The translations under genes were made by a program, and so were the position numbers. A stretch of 64,000 bases of DNA, from the NCBI GenBank assembly GCA_018262855.1, contig JADFDO010000001.1:186001-250000 (forward strand), given 5' to 3'. This document shows positions 17,464-26,823 of the stretch, in pieces; position 1 is the first letter of the stretch, and every line of letters starts with the position of its first letter. The notes under the pieces were generated by a model. It did no database searches. It saw only the letters and a list, made by a program, of their open reading frames with translations, and was not told the DNA's origin. Source of the stretch: Methanolinea sp. Lineage in GTDB: Archaea > Halobacteriota > Methanomicrobia > Methanomicrobiales > Methanospirillaceae.

Positions 17464-17467
17464 GCCT

Positions 17468-17944
17468 ATGGAAATCGTGAAGATCCCCAGGATGGAGAAG
17501 AAGGAATATGATTCCCTGATAGAGAAGGGCTATATCTGCCGGATAGCTTTCCAGGGGGAGAAATATCCTTATATCGCACCTTTTCTCTACGTCTTTGATG
17601 GAAAGTTCCTCTATTTTCTCTCGACCAAGTACGGGAAGAAGCTTGATTACTTCAGGAAGAGCCCCTATGTGGCGGTTGAAGTGGAAAAATACACCCGCGA
17701 TCTCTCCAGTTACACATTTGTCAGCATGCAGGGATATCTAAAGGAAGTGACTGACTCCATCGAAAAGAAGCTCATCCGCCAGGAGTTCGTGGATCTGATC
17801 AAGGAGAGAAACCTCTCGAAGAACATCCTTGCAGCGCTGGGTCATTCTCCCCAGGACCCCCCTGAAGCCATTGCCATGGAAGAGCGGTCCCTTGTCTGGA
17901 AACTCACAGGAGTCATGGACATGGTTGCGCTCAAGAACCTCTGA
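17468..17944 (+). CDS. Pyridoxamine 5'-phosphate oxidase-like flavoprotein
   Basis: This 158-residue split-barrel protein resembles the PNPOx-like/nitroimidazole-resistance group. MEKKEYDSLIEKGYICRIAFQG is the usual opening helix and strand. YPYIAPFLYVFDGKFLYFLSTKYGKKLDYFRKSPYVAVEVE gives the flavin-binding strands, and there is a helical C-terminus. Such proteins bind FMN, F420 or haem; which one is used here is not clear. It is a single-gene unit with its own promoter region and a clear hairpin after the stop. Confidence 0.85.
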   Translation: MEIVKIPRMEKKEYDSLIEKGYICRIAFQGEKYPYIAPFLYVFDGKFLYFLSTKYGKKLDYFRKSPYVAVEVEKYTRDLSSYTFVSMQGYLKEVTDSIEKKLIRQEFVDLIKERNLSKNILAALGHSPQDPPEAIAMEERSLVWKLTGVMDMVALKNL

Positions 17945-17953
17945 TTTTACTTT

Positions 17954-17975
17954 GAAAATCGCATCCGCGATTTTC
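17954..17975 (+). terminator. Hairpin terminator after the PNPOx-like gene
   Basis: GAAAATCGC and GCGATTTTC form a perfect 9-base stem around an ATCC loop, followed by ATTTTGT. It starts ten bases after the stop codon. It may serve both this gene and, from the other side, the convergent thioredoxin-domain gene, since the stem is symmetrical. Confidence 0.6.
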
Positions 17976-18023
17976 ATTTTGTATGCATGTATTTCGAAGT
18001 AAATCATGTAGTTTTTTTATCCC

Positions 18024-20162
18024 CTAGTCCCCCTGCCCTGACCTCTTTAGCATGCTGAAGCCAAGGAGATTTTTCAGATCGCCGGCAGTAAAGACAGGTT
18101 TCATGCAGGACGTCGATGAACAGACATACGCCGTGGTCTTACCGTAAAGAGGGACATATTCCCGGGTTGCAGGGAGGACCTTCTGGAAAAGGTTCTGCCG
18201 TTCAGTATCAATCAGGAGAGGTACCGTGTAAGGCAGATAGTTGAGGTTGAGCAATGATCTCATTTCCCTGAAAGTGGGATCCGTTTTTTTACCGGAGATC
18301 ACCGCTCGCTTCAGAGGGCCGGAATACAGTGTATACCCGGCCATGAACATCCCGCATGACATTGGGTGCCTCTCGATATGTCGTGAATAATACCTGGAAA
18401 CCGTGCCGGCCCTCCTTGAAAAAGCCTCTTCCCCGGTCAGAAGCGCAAGACGTACGAGGTTGGAGAAGGAGAGGGAGTTTGGAGAGGGAATTGCACCGTC
18501 TGTAAACTCTTTCTGTCGCGCGAAGAGGTCGGAGCTATTCTTTGAAGAGGTAAAGTATGCACCCTTCCTGTGGTCCCAGAAATGAGTGACATGGTACTCT
18601 TCAAGCGCCAGCGCCGATTCAAGATACTGTGGTTCGCCGGACGCGATGAACAATTCCAGGAGGCCGAAAATCATTCCTGCGTAATCAGCAGAGGTGGCGG
18701 AAATACCTGCCACTCCGTCTTTATAGCGATGATAAAGTCCCCCGTCATCCATCCTCATGCGGGAGAGAATAAATGAGGCTGCGTTCCCGGCGACAGCAAG
18801 AAAACTTTCTTTTTCCAGGGCCCTGGAGGCCATGGCAAGGGCGCCAACGGCAAGGCCATTCCAGTCCGCGAGTATCTTCTCGTCCCTGAATGGTCTGACC
18901 CTTGATTCCCTGTGATGCAACAGGGTATCGCGGATATGATTCAGGCTGGTCCTGATTTCATCACAATCCTTCTGGAGGATCCGGGCAGCTTCGTCTACAG
19001 AATGGATCCGGTGCAGGATATTCAGGCCCTTATGCCCCCCTTCAGCCGGATCAGGGAAGTTGCCTGTGTTGATGACAGGGTACATCAGGAAGGCCAGTTG
19101 TTGATCGTCAGGCTCCAGGATCGAGGAAATTTCCTCCTTTGTCCACAGGTAGTACTTCCCCTCCTTTCCCTCGCTATCAGCATCCTCCGCAGAGAAAAGG
19201 CCACCTTCATCCGAGACCAGGCGGGAGCAGGTATACTCCATGCACCCATTGGCTACTTCGCCAAATTCAGGATTCCCGGTGGCGAGGTATGCTTCGGCAT
19301 ATGCCATGCCTGCAAGGGCCTGGTCATACAGCATCTTCTCAAAGTGCGGAACCAGCCATCTTGCATCAGTCGCATAGCGATGGAATCCACATCCCAGATG
19401 ATCGTATATGCCACCCCGGGCCATTGCGAGCAGGGTTTTTTCAGCCATCCGGAGCGCTTTCTCGTTCCCTGTCCATTTCCAGAAACGGAGTAAGAACAGG
19501 TGGAGGTGTGGCATTGGAAATTTCGGGGGGCGTCCGAACCCACCGTTCAGGCTGTCAAACTGGATGGTCAGATCCCGGATCATCCTGTCGGCAGCATCCC
19601 TCCTCACCTTCCCGCGACCTGGCGGCTCATCCGAGTCATGTATCGCTTTTACCAGGAGCCCCGCAGATTCAACTGCCCTCTCCCTGTGCTCTCTCCAGAA
19701 TCTTGCCAGCGCGGGCAGGACTTCCATGAGACCGGGCAGGCCGGGCCTCCCCTCCTTCGGCAGGTAGGTAGCTGCGTAGAAGGGATGAAGGTCCGGCGTC
19801 AGGACAAGATTGAGAGGCCAGCCACCTGTACCTGTAAGGGCAATAGCCGCATTCATGTAGAGATTGTCGAGGTCCGGTCGCTCTTCGCGATCCACCTTGA
19901 TACTGACAAAATGCTCGTTCATGAGTGCTGCCACACCGGAGTCGGAGAATGATTCTCGCTCCATCACGTGGCACCAGTGGCATGTTGAATAGCCGATGGA
20001 GAGGAATATTGGCCTGTCACGTTCCCTTGCCGCGACGAATGCCTCATCTCCCCAGGGAAACCAGTCCACAGGATTTCCCGCATGTTGCCTGAGATAGGGG
20101 GACACTTCGTCCCTGAGTCGGTTGTATCTCGTCGATTGTTCAATACCGGACGATTTTTTCAT
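18024..20162 (-). CDS. Thioredoxin-domain protein, YyaL/SSP411 (DUF255) family
   Basis: This large soluble protein (712 residues from ATG 20162) starts with a thioredoxin-like domain: LRQHAGNPVDWFPWGDEAF, YSTCHWCHVMERESFSD (CxxC active site) and SIKVDREERPDLD. A long alpha/alpha-barrel similar to N-acylglucosamine 2-epimerases and glycosidases follows (KFPMPHLHLFLLRFW, YDHLGCGFHRYATDARWLVPHFEKMLYDQA, GLFSAEDADSEG). The biochemical role of this widespread family is unknown. An in-frame start at 20225 exists, but ATG 20162 has GGTGG eight bases ahead and matches family N-termini. It is divergent from mutS. Confidence 0.93.
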   Translation of the reverse strand: MKKSSGIEQSTRYNRLRDEVSPYLRQHAGNPVDWFPWGDEAFVAARERDRPIFLSIGYSTCHWCHVMERESFSDSGVAALMNEHFVSIKVDREERPDLDNLYMNAAIALTGTGGWPLNLVLTPDLHPFYAATYLPKEGRPGLPGLMEVLPALARFWREHRERAVESAGLLVKAIHDSDEPPGRGKVRRDAADRMIRDLTIQFDSLNGGFGRPPKFPMPHLHLFLLRFWKWTGNEKALRMAEKTLLAMARGGIYDHLGCGFHRYATDARWLVPHFEKMLYDQALAGMAYAEAYLATGNPEFGEVANGCMEYTCSRLVSDEGGLFSAEDADSEGKEGKYYLWTKEEISSILEPDDQQLAFLMYPVINTGNFPDPAEGGHKGLNILHRIHSVDEAARILQKDCDEIRTSLNHIRDTLLHHRESRVRPFRDEKILADWNGLAVGALAMASRALEKESFLAVAGNAASFILSRMRMDDGGLYHRYKDGVAGISATSADYAGMIFGLLELFIASGEPQYLESALALEEYHVTHFWDHRKGAYFTSSKNSSDLFARQKEFTDGAIPSPNSLSFSNLVRLALLTGEEAFSRRAGTVSRYYSRHIERHPMSCGMFMAGYTLYSGPLKRAVISGKKTDPTFREMRSLLNLNYLPYTVPLLIDTERQNLFQKVLPATREYVPLYGKTTAYVCSSTSCMKPVFTAGDLKNLLGFSMLKRSGQGD

Positions 20163-20411
20163 ATTCAATTCCACCCCTGTACTCCAGGAGAAAATTCCTG
20201 ATTCATGACACCCGCCCTCTTTCAAATGATTCCATGGTACTTGCTGCAGTCTCCCTTATCTGGCTGATTGTTGCAGCACTTGAAGCGGCACCATACTCAA
20301 ACGCGGCGACGAAGTTGCTCTTCCTGGCTTCAATCTTCTCGAGAAAGAAATTACCTGTCTGTCTACATTTATCTTGGCTGGATTTCACCCGATTCGTGAT
20401 CGTTAGACATA

Positions 20412-20432
20412 ACTTTCCGGGCGATGGAAAGT
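20412..20432 (+). promoter_or_regulatory. Inverted repeat just ahead of mutS
   Basis: ACTTTCC and GGAAAGT form a perfect 7-base repeat with a 7-base centre, ending eight bases before the mutS ATG. It could be an operator or a leader hairpin covering part of the ribosome site. Another ATG inside it (20424) opens a 16-codon frame that overlaps the mutS start. Confidence 0.35.
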
Positions 20433-20439
20433 ATGGGTA

Positions 20440-23109
20440 ATGGCAAAGGGAACCCCATCAGGCAACAGCGATGAGGAAGGCCATCTCACACCTGCCATGG
20501 CCCAGTACAGGGAGATCAAATCCAGGTATCCCGATGCCCTTCTCCTTTTTCATATCGGTGATTTTTACGAGACATTCGGTACTGATGCGGAAACAGTCTC
20601 GCGTGAACTTGATATTGTCCTCACGTCACGATCAAAGGATCGCGGGGGAAACCGCATCCCGCTCGCAGGAGTACCCTGCCATGCGGTGAACGGCTACATC
20701 GCAAAACTCATCGAGAAGGGTTACAGGGTCGCAGTCTGTGACCAGGTTGAGGATCCGAGAACTGCCAGGGGAATCGTCCGGAGGGAAGTTGTCCGGGTCG
20801 TCACTCCCGGGACCGTGATGGACGAGACGCTTCTCCCTTCCCCGGAAGCCCATTACCTTCTTGCACTCTCAACAGACCGGAAAGGGGATAACCTCGGCGC
20901 ATCGTTCCTCGATATCACGACAGGGGAATTCTTCGCACTCCATCTGCTGCAGGGCCAGGGGTATTCCACGCTGCAGGATCATATTGCCAGGTATTCTCCT
21001 GCAGAGTGCCTCGTTGCCGACGATTCATCCCCTGATCTCATCAGGTTCCTCTCAGGAAACACCCTTGTCGTCACCCGCGTCCCGGAGGCCTTTTTCTCTC
21101 CTGAAAAGGCATATGAAGCACTCTGCAGGCATTTCCATGTCACGAGCCTTGACGGATACGGCCTCGCACACCTTCCGGCCGCCATCCAGGCCGCAGGAGC
21201 TGCACTCCTCTATGCGAAGGAGACCCAGCGATCGGAACTGCCCCAGATCACTACCATTTCCGTCCACCATTCCCGTGAGATCTGCCTTCTCGATGCCGTG
21301 ACGCTCCGGAACCTTGAAGTCGTCAGGGGAATTCGGGAGGGTGTGAGGGGGAGGACGCTCCTCTCTGTCCTGGATAGAACCGCAACACCTATGGGAAGCC
21401 GGCTCCTGAAGAGATGGATCTGCGAGCCGCTGGTCCGGGTCGACGCGATCAACGCCCGTCTCGATTCCGTGGAATATTTTATCACAAGTGCAGCAGCAAG
21501 GATGGAGCTTGCTCATGTTCTCCGCAGTTGTGCAGATATCAGCCGTATTGCAGGAAGGATTGCATTCGGGAACGCGGGACCCCGCGATCTCCGGAGCTTA
21601 GAACAGTCGCTCTCCAGTATCCCCCGGATCAGGGGAATTCTCGAATGTGATTCCACCGAGAGACTCCCCGGTTTCCTCAGGGATGCCTGCGGGATGCTGT
21701 GTGATCTCTCGTCTGTGCAAGAGATCATCAATGCGGCGATTGTGGACGATCCCCCTGCGGTCGTCAGGAATGGCGGTATGATACGGGATGGGTATTCCCG
21801 GGAACTCGATTCATTCAGGGGTGTAGCGACGTCGGGGAGGGAATGGATCTCTGAGCTGCAGCAGCGGGAACGCGAGAGGACCGGCATTAAGTCCCTGAAG
21901 GTTGCATACAATTCGGTCTTCGGGTATTATATCGAGGTCACGCGCCCGAACCTGCCCCTGGTCCCTCCGGAGTACCAGAGGAAACAGACCACCTCCACCG
22001 GCGAACGATACACAATTCCCGAACTCAAGGAAAAGGAAGCGGTTATCTCCTCTGCCGATGAGCGGCGACTTGTCCTGGAACAGGAGGTGTACAGGGAACT
22101 CCTCGACCGGCTGAACCTTTCGGTCCCTGACATGCAGTCAGCTGCCCGGGGAATGGCCCTTATCGATGTGATCAGCGCATTCGCGGAGGTTGCAGAATCC
22201 GGCCATTACTGCCGGCCTGTTCTTGATGAGTCGACGCACCTCCTGGTGCGGGAAGGCCGTCACCCTGTCGTAGAAGAGGGACTTTCCGGTAAATATGTTC
22301 CCAACGATATCGAACTCTCTGGCGAGAAGGACCAGATCCTGATCATCACCGGCGCGAATATGGCCGGGAAATCAACCTATATGAGGGCTGCAGCTCTCAT
22401 TGCGCTGATGGCCCAGGCGGGATGTTATGTCCCTGCGGAGTACGCAAGGATTGGAATTGTGGACAGGATCTTTACACGGGTGGGAGCTTTCGATGATCTC
22501 TCCAGCGGTCAGAGCACGTTTCTCGTCGAGATGATGGAGCTTGCGAATATCCTCAATAACGTGAGCGGGAAGAGTCTTGTGATCCTGGACGAGATTGGCA
22601 GGGGCACCAGCACCCTTGACGGGCTCTGCATTGCACGAGCGGTTCTCGAGTACCTGCATGGAAAGAGATCCGGTGGTCCACGAACTTTTTTTGCCACCCA
22701 TTTTCATGAACTTGTCACGATTGAGGGAGAACTTGAGAGGGTGAAGAACTTCCACTTTGCAGTGAAAGACACGGGGAGGGAGGTCGTGTTTCTCCGGAAG
22801 ATTATCCCGGGAGCCACTGACCGGAGCTACGGAATCCACGTCGCCGCTCTTGCGGGAATTCCCCGGAGCGTGACTGACCGGGCCAGGGAACTCCTGCTCG
22901 AAGCTGAATCGAACCCTGTTGATGGAAAGAAGGGAATCAGGGTGAAGCGTTATACCCAGATGCTGCTCCCCGATGTTCCGGGAATCGAAAATCCTTCGCA
23001 CCCGGTTCTGGAGAGCCTGAAAAACATGAACCTCGATGATATGACCCCACTTTCCGCCCTCTCACTCCTCTACGATCTTCAGAAAAAAGCCCGCGACAAG
23101 GGACGGTGA
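20440..23109 (+). CDS. mutS: DNA mismatch repair protein MutS
   Basis: MutS (889 residues) finds mismatches and loops. Domain I carries the mismatch-reading motif HIGDFYETFG (Phe-X-Glu, about residue 38; the usual Phe-Tyr-Glu). The connector, lever and clamp domains follow. The ATPase has Walker A GANMAGKSTYMR (about 632), a variant of the common GPNMGGKST. Then come FTRVGAFDDLSSGQSTFLVEM, LVILDEIGRGTSTLDGL (Walker B) and FFATHFHEL. The full-length bacterial MutS1 type suggests old transfer from bacteria, as in other methanogens with this pair. The stop is followed directly by the mutL start. Confidence 0.98.
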   Translation: MAKGTPSGNSDEEGHLTPAMAQYREIKSRYPDALLLFHIGDFYETFGTDAETVSRELDIVLTSRSKDRGGNRIPLAGVPCHAVNGYIAKLIEKGYRVAVCDQVEDPRTARGIVRREVVRVVTPGTVMDETLLPSPEAHYLLALSTDRKGDNLGASFLDITTGEFFALHLLQGQGYSTLQDHIARYSPAECLVADDSSPDLIRFLSGNTLVVTRVPEAFFSPEKAYEALCRHFHVTSLDGYGLAHLPAAIQAAGAALLYAKETQRSELPQITTISVHHSREICLLDAVTLRNLEVVRGIREGVRGRTLLSVLDRTATPMGSRLLKRWICEPLVRVDAINARLDSVEYFITSAAARMELAHVLRSCADISRIAGRIAFGNAGPRDLRSLEQSLSSIPRIRGILECDSTERLPGFLRDACGMLCDLSSVQEIINAAIVDDPPAVVRNGGMIRDGYSRELDSFRGVATSGREWISELQQRERERTGIKSLKVAYNSVFGYYIEVTRPNLPLVPPEYQRKQTTSTGERYTIPELKEKEAVISSADERRLVLEQEVYRELLDRLNLSVPDMQSAARGMALIDVISAFAEVAESGHYCRPVLDESTHLLVREGRHPVVEEGLSGKYVPNDIELSGEKDQILIITGANMAGKSTYMRAAALIALMAQAGCYVPAEYARIGIVDRIFTRVGAFDDLSSGQSTFLVEMMELANILNNVSGKSLVILDEIGRGTSTLDGLCIARAVLEYLHGKRSGGPRTFFATHFHELVTIEGELERVKNFHFAVKDTGREVVFLRKIIPGATDRSYGIHVAALAGIPRSVTDRARELLLEAESNPVDGKKGIRVKRYTQMLLPDVPGIENPSHPVLESLKNMNLDDMTPLSALSLLYDLQKKARDKGR

Positions 23110-24906
23110 ATGATGGAGGGCGAACACTGTGCCGGAAAGATCAGAATCCTCGACGAAGGTACTATCTCGCGTATCGCGGCGGGTGAAGTCATCGAGCGCC
23201 CGGCCTCTGCTGTCAAGGAACTCGTTGAAAATGCCCTGGATGCCGGTGCAGCCAGGATCGAAGTGGAGATCATATCTCGGCAGGGGGGCATCACGCGGAT
23301 CAGGGTCTCAGACAATGGTTCAGGGATGGGGCCGGAAGATGCCAACCTCGCATGCATGGCTCATGCGACGAGCAAGATCCAGTCTCTCTCTGATCTCACC
23401 CGTGTCAGATCCCTGGGATTCAGGGGAGAAGCCCTCTCCAGCATTGCTGCCGTCTCGAGGTTGACGCTCACAACGCGGATGAGGGGAGCCGGGATAGACG
23501 GTGTGAGAATCGTCAATGAAGCGGGGAATGTGATCGAGAAAGGCATTGTTGGGTGCCCTGATGGGACCTGCATTGAAGTGGATGAGATCTTTTTTAATAC
23601 CCCCGCGAGGAAAAAATTCATGCGCCCCATCGCCACCGAGATGGCGTACATCACGGGGATCATGGAGCGCGTCATACTCTCCCATCCTGCAGTCTCGTTC
23701 CGTGTCCTCCATAACAGGCGGGAGCTGATCACATTCCCGGGGGGATCAGTCCACGATGCTGCACTCCACCTCTTCGGGACTTCCGTCGCGGGACTTCTCA
23801 TCCCGGTACGGTATTCAGGCGCTCGTATACAGGTGGATGGAGTGATTTCACTTCCTTCACTCTCCCGGCAGAACTCTTATCAAATCTTCATCAGTATCAA
23901 CGATAGGCCGGTGCAGTCAAGGCCACTCGCGCTCTCGGTCAGGAAAGGGTACGGAACGCTTCTTCCGGCAGACAGGTTCCCGTTTGCCATCGTGAACATC
24001 TCACTAGATCCTGACCTGGTTGATGTGAACGTCCACCCGACGAAACGCGAGGTCCGCCTGAGACACGATGCGGCAGTCCGGGAGGAGATTGCAAAGGCAG
24101 TTGAGCTCGCGCTTGAGGGCAGGGATCTCACATTCGTGGCAAAGTCCCCGGAAAAATACTCGACCCAGTCAAGCATCCTTCCAGAAGAGGGATCCATGCA
24201 GTACATGCCTGATGAGAAGCCTCCGTTGCATGTAGCAGAACCGGGGAAGGCCACGCTCGCCGATACCGAGCGACGCCTGAAACAGACGAACCTCGGTTTT
24301 TCCAGCTTTTGTGAAGCAGAGTCTCCCTTACCGGAACTCGAGTTCCTTGGACAGCTCGATAATACCTACCTCCTGACCTGTCCCCGTGGCGGTGAAGATC
24401 TCATCCTCATCGACCAGCATGCAGCGCATGAAAGGATTCTCTATGAGCAGGTCAGGAATGCGGGCGGGAGGGAACCGGAATGCCAGGAGTTGATCGCACC
24501 TGTCCCGCTCCAGCTCTCCCCCCGCGAACGATCAATGCTCTCCTCGATGCTGCCTGTCCTTGAGGAAGTTGGGTTCTCTGTCGAAGAATTTGGGAGAGGT
24601 ACATTTTCTGTCCGTGCGATCCCTGTGATCGTCGGAAAACAACTCGACAGGGAAGGTATTCGGGAGTTGCTCTCTTCGATACTCTCTGGCGAGATGCCCG
24701 GGGGACCATCAGACCGGGAGAGAGTGCTGAAGGTGATAGCATGCCACGGTGCAATCAGGGGAGGGACTCCCTTAACCGATGAACAATGCATCAATCTGAT
24801 ACGGCAGCTTCGCAGGACATCGCACCCGTTCAGCTGCCCCCACGGCAGACCTACTATGGTCACTTTTAAAAAGAGAGATCTCGATAACCTCTTTTTAAGG
24901 ACCTGA
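23110..24906 (+). CDS. mutL: DNA mismatch repair protein MutL, nicking type
   Basis: MutL (598 residues) couples MutS to strand removal. The GHKL ATPase half has IAAGEVIERPASAVKELVENALDAGA, the ATP-lid DNGSGM, HATSKI and GFRGEALSSIAAVS, then VDVNVHPTKREVR. The C-terminal half has DQHAAHERILYE (DQHAx2Ex4E), the endonuclease metal site of MutL proteins in organisms without MutH, plus ACHGAIRGG-like CHGAIRGGTPL and SCPHGRPT. This MutL should therefore cut the new strand itself. ATG at 23110 or 23113 could start. It is in one operon with mutS, with no gap. Confidence 0.97.
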   Translation: MMEGEHCAGKIRILDEGTISRIAAGEVIERPASAVKELVENALDAGAARIEVEIISRQGGITRIRVSDNGSGMGPEDANLACMAHATSKIQSLSDLTRVRSLGFRGEALSSIAAVSRLTLTTRMRGAGIDGVRIVNEAGNVIEKGIVGCPDGTCIEVDEIFFNTPARKKFMRPIATEMAYITGIMERVILSHPAVSFRVLHNRRELITFPGGSVHDAALHLFGTSVAGLLIPVRYSGARIQVDGVISLPSLSRQNSYQIFISINDRPVQSRPLALSVRKGYGTLLPADRFPFAIVNISLDPDLVDVNVHPTKREVRLRHDAAVREEIAKAVELALEGRDLTFVAKSPEKYSTQSSILPEEGSMQYMPDEKPPLHVAEPGKATLADTERRLKQTNLGFSSFCEAESPLPELEFLGQLDNTYLLTCPRGGEDLILIDQHAAHERILYEQVRNAGGREPECQELIAPVPLQLSPRERSMLSSMLPVLEEVGFSVEEFGRGTFSVRAIPVIVGKQLDREGIRELLSSILSGEMPGGPSDRERVLKVIACHGAIRGGTPLTDEQCINLIRQLRRTSHPFSCPHGRPTMVTFKKRDLDNLFLRT

Positions 24907-25014
24907 AACACACCGGTGTCTTCCCTCACCCAGCGAGAAAGCATATAGGGGAGTGGAACAGACAACTGTAGGAACATGGTCCGTTGTGCGCCGCCACGCC
25001 ACACGGAGGTTGTC

Positions 25015-25356
25015 ATGCCAGTGAGAACTCATATGCCTTTGATCTTCGTATTCGGCCTTGTTATGCTCGGGCTTGCAATACCCGCAGCGGTCCTGGCCGG
25101 AGACGTGGGAGGTCATTGGATATCCAGCAGCACCAGCGTCTCGGGTCAGGCCGTCGTGAATGAAACCGCATCACTCAGGATGATCACCCATACCGGCGGT
25201 CTCACCGAAAAGCAGGAATGGAAATTTTCAAACGTATACACGGAACCAGGAACAAAAACTTGGGGATCAAACCTGTTTTTTGGGAAACGGGATAATGCCA
25301 CGCTGTTCCAGTTATCGAGACCAGGGAGATATCCCCCGATCTCGATCATCATCTAA
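25015..25356 (+). CDS. Small exported protein of unknown function
   Basis: The frame encodes 113 residues from ATG 25015, which has a strong GGAGGT site four bases ahead; an in-frame ATG at 24976 lacks one. A signal peptide is clear (basic start, then LIFVFGLVMLGLAIPAAVLAG). The mature part of about 85 residues has VSGQAVVNETASLRMIT and TEKQEWKFSNVYTEPGTKTWG, suggesting a beta-rich fold with two possible N-glycosylation sites (NET, NAT). I recognise no family. It could be a truncated remnant, because the C-terminus ends abruptly (RPGRYPPISIII). Confidence 0.55.
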   Translation: MPVRTHMPLIFVFGLVMLGLAIPAAVLAGDVGGHWISSSTSVSGQAVVNETASLRMITHTGGLTEKQEWKFSNVYTEPGTKTWGSNLFFGKRDNATLFQLSRPGRYPPISIII

Positions 25357-25448
25357 TTTTTCTCTTTCCTGGTTGCAAGGGTGAATCTCATCCCTAGTGC
25401 TGCCCCGAGAGAAGATCTCATCAGGGTCCCGTGACCACATTCTGATGC

Positions 25449-26801
25449 ATGATTGCCGCCGAGCGCGTACGTCTCCTCAATACCCGCCCGATCAGGAAAG
25501 GCAGGTATGTTCTCTACTGGATGCAGTCCTCACACAGGGCGCGGGCGAACTATGCCCTCGAGCTTGCCATCGAACAGGCAAATTCCCTGAAAATCCCCGT
25601 ACTTGTCTGTTTCTGTGTCGATTTCGCGTACCCCGGGGCAAACATGAGGCACTATCAGTTCCTCGCTGAGGGTCTGGTGGCCGCAGGAAAGGCGCTCGAT
25701 GAGCGGCACATCCAACTCATCCTGATGAGAGGGACACCACCGGAAGTCATTCCCGATATCGCAACCGATGCTGCCACTGTCGTCATTGACACAGGATACC
25801 TGCCGCTTCACCGGCAATGGCGGAATCAGGTCGCACAGGATCTCACCTGTTCCCTGATCCAGGTCGAAGACAACGTCGTCGTACCGGTTGAGACGGCATC
25901 CGGCAAGGAAGAGTGGTCGGCAGGAACAATACGCCCGAAGATCCATCGGCACATCATGCGGTTTCTCGAACCTGTTGAACCGGCAAGGGTGGATTCATCA
26001 TCACTCGCGATCGATAGTGGCGGCATTCCGTACGAAGAGGCTGGGTTCATCCCGAGGAACGCAGGCGATAGATCTGTTCCAGGCTCGAGAGTATATACGG
26101 GAGGAGAGGATCACGCTGTTCGCCAGCTTGACTCGTTCATCTCGCATAATCTTGCCCGATTCCAGGAACTCCGGAATGACCCGGCGGTTCCCGTCCTTTC
26201 CAACATGAGCCCCTACCTTCATTATGGCCAGATCTCCTCTGTTTACATCGCCCAGAGAATCCTGGAATCGGGCAGTGTCGGAGCTGAAGCCTTCCTCGAG
26301 GAGCTCATCGTGAGGAGGGAACTAGCGATAAACTTCGTAACCTACAACCAATTCTACGACAGTTATGAAGGCCTCCCGGTATGGGCAAGGGATTCACTCT
26401 CCCTGCATTCGGGGGATTCACGGGAATATTCCTATACTGAAGAAGAGTTCGAAGGAGCCCTCACTCATGATAATTACTGGAATGCTGCACAGAGGGAGCT
26501 GATCATCACGGGGAAAATGCATGGATACATGCGGATGTACTGGGGCAAAAAGATCCTGGAATGGTCGGAAACTCCCCAGGATGCGTACCGGATTGCACGA
26601 ACGATCAATGATAAGTACGAACTGGACGGGAGGGACCCTAATGGGTACGCGGGAGTTGCATGGTGTTTCGGCAAGCACGACCGTGCATGGAGCGAACGCC
26701 CGGTCTTCGGGAAGATCCGCTATATGAACGCGAATGGACTGCGGAGAAAATTTGATATCGATCGGTACGTTGAACGCATCGAGGCCCTTGCAGGGGGATG
26801 A
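25449..26801 (+). CDS. phr: Deoxyribodipyrimidine photolyase, class II
   Basis: This flavoprotein (450 residues) repairs cyclobutane pyrimidine dimers with light. The N-terminal antenna domain has RYVLYWMQSSHRARANYALE and VCFCVDFAYPGANMRHYQFL, the characteristic opening of class II photolyases. The FAD domain has LSNMSPYLHYGQIS (about 257), AFLEELIVRRELAINFV, YNQFYDSYEGLP, HDNYWNAAQRELIITGKMHGYMRMYW and DPNGYAGVAWCFGKHDRAW, which are also class II. It has no clear ribosome site and may be leaderless. The end overlaps the open frame of the glycosylase gene, but the likely start of that gene lies 22 bases beyond. Confidence 0.96.
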   Translation: MIAAERVRLLNTRPIRKGRYVLYWMQSSHRARANYALELAIEQANSLKIPVLVCFCVDFAYPGANMRHYQFLAEGLVAAGKALDERHIQLILMRGTPPEVIPDIATDAATVVIDTGYLPLHRQWRNQVAQDLTCSLIQVEDNVVVPVETASGKEEWSAGTIRPKIHRHIMRFLEPVEPARVDSSSLAIDSGGIPYEEAGFIPRNAGDRSVPGSRVYTGGEDHAVRQLDSFISHNLARFQELRNDPAVPVLSNMSPYLHYGQISSVYIAQRILESGSVGAEAFLEELIVRRELAINFVTYNQFYDSYEGLPVWARDSLSLHSGDSREYSYTEEEFEGALTHDNYWNAAQRELIITGKMHGYMRMYWGKKILEWSETPQDAYRIARTINDKYELDGRDPNGYAGVAWCFGKHDRAWSERPVFGKIRYMNANGLRRKFDIDRYVERIEALAGG

Positions 26802-26823
26802 GAGCCTGAAGGAACATGGTGGC

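Noticed and set aside
18912-19493. Open plus-strand frame opposite the thioredoxin-domain gene
   Set aside because: Shadow of the YyaL-type gene; composition and lack of motifs argue against coding.
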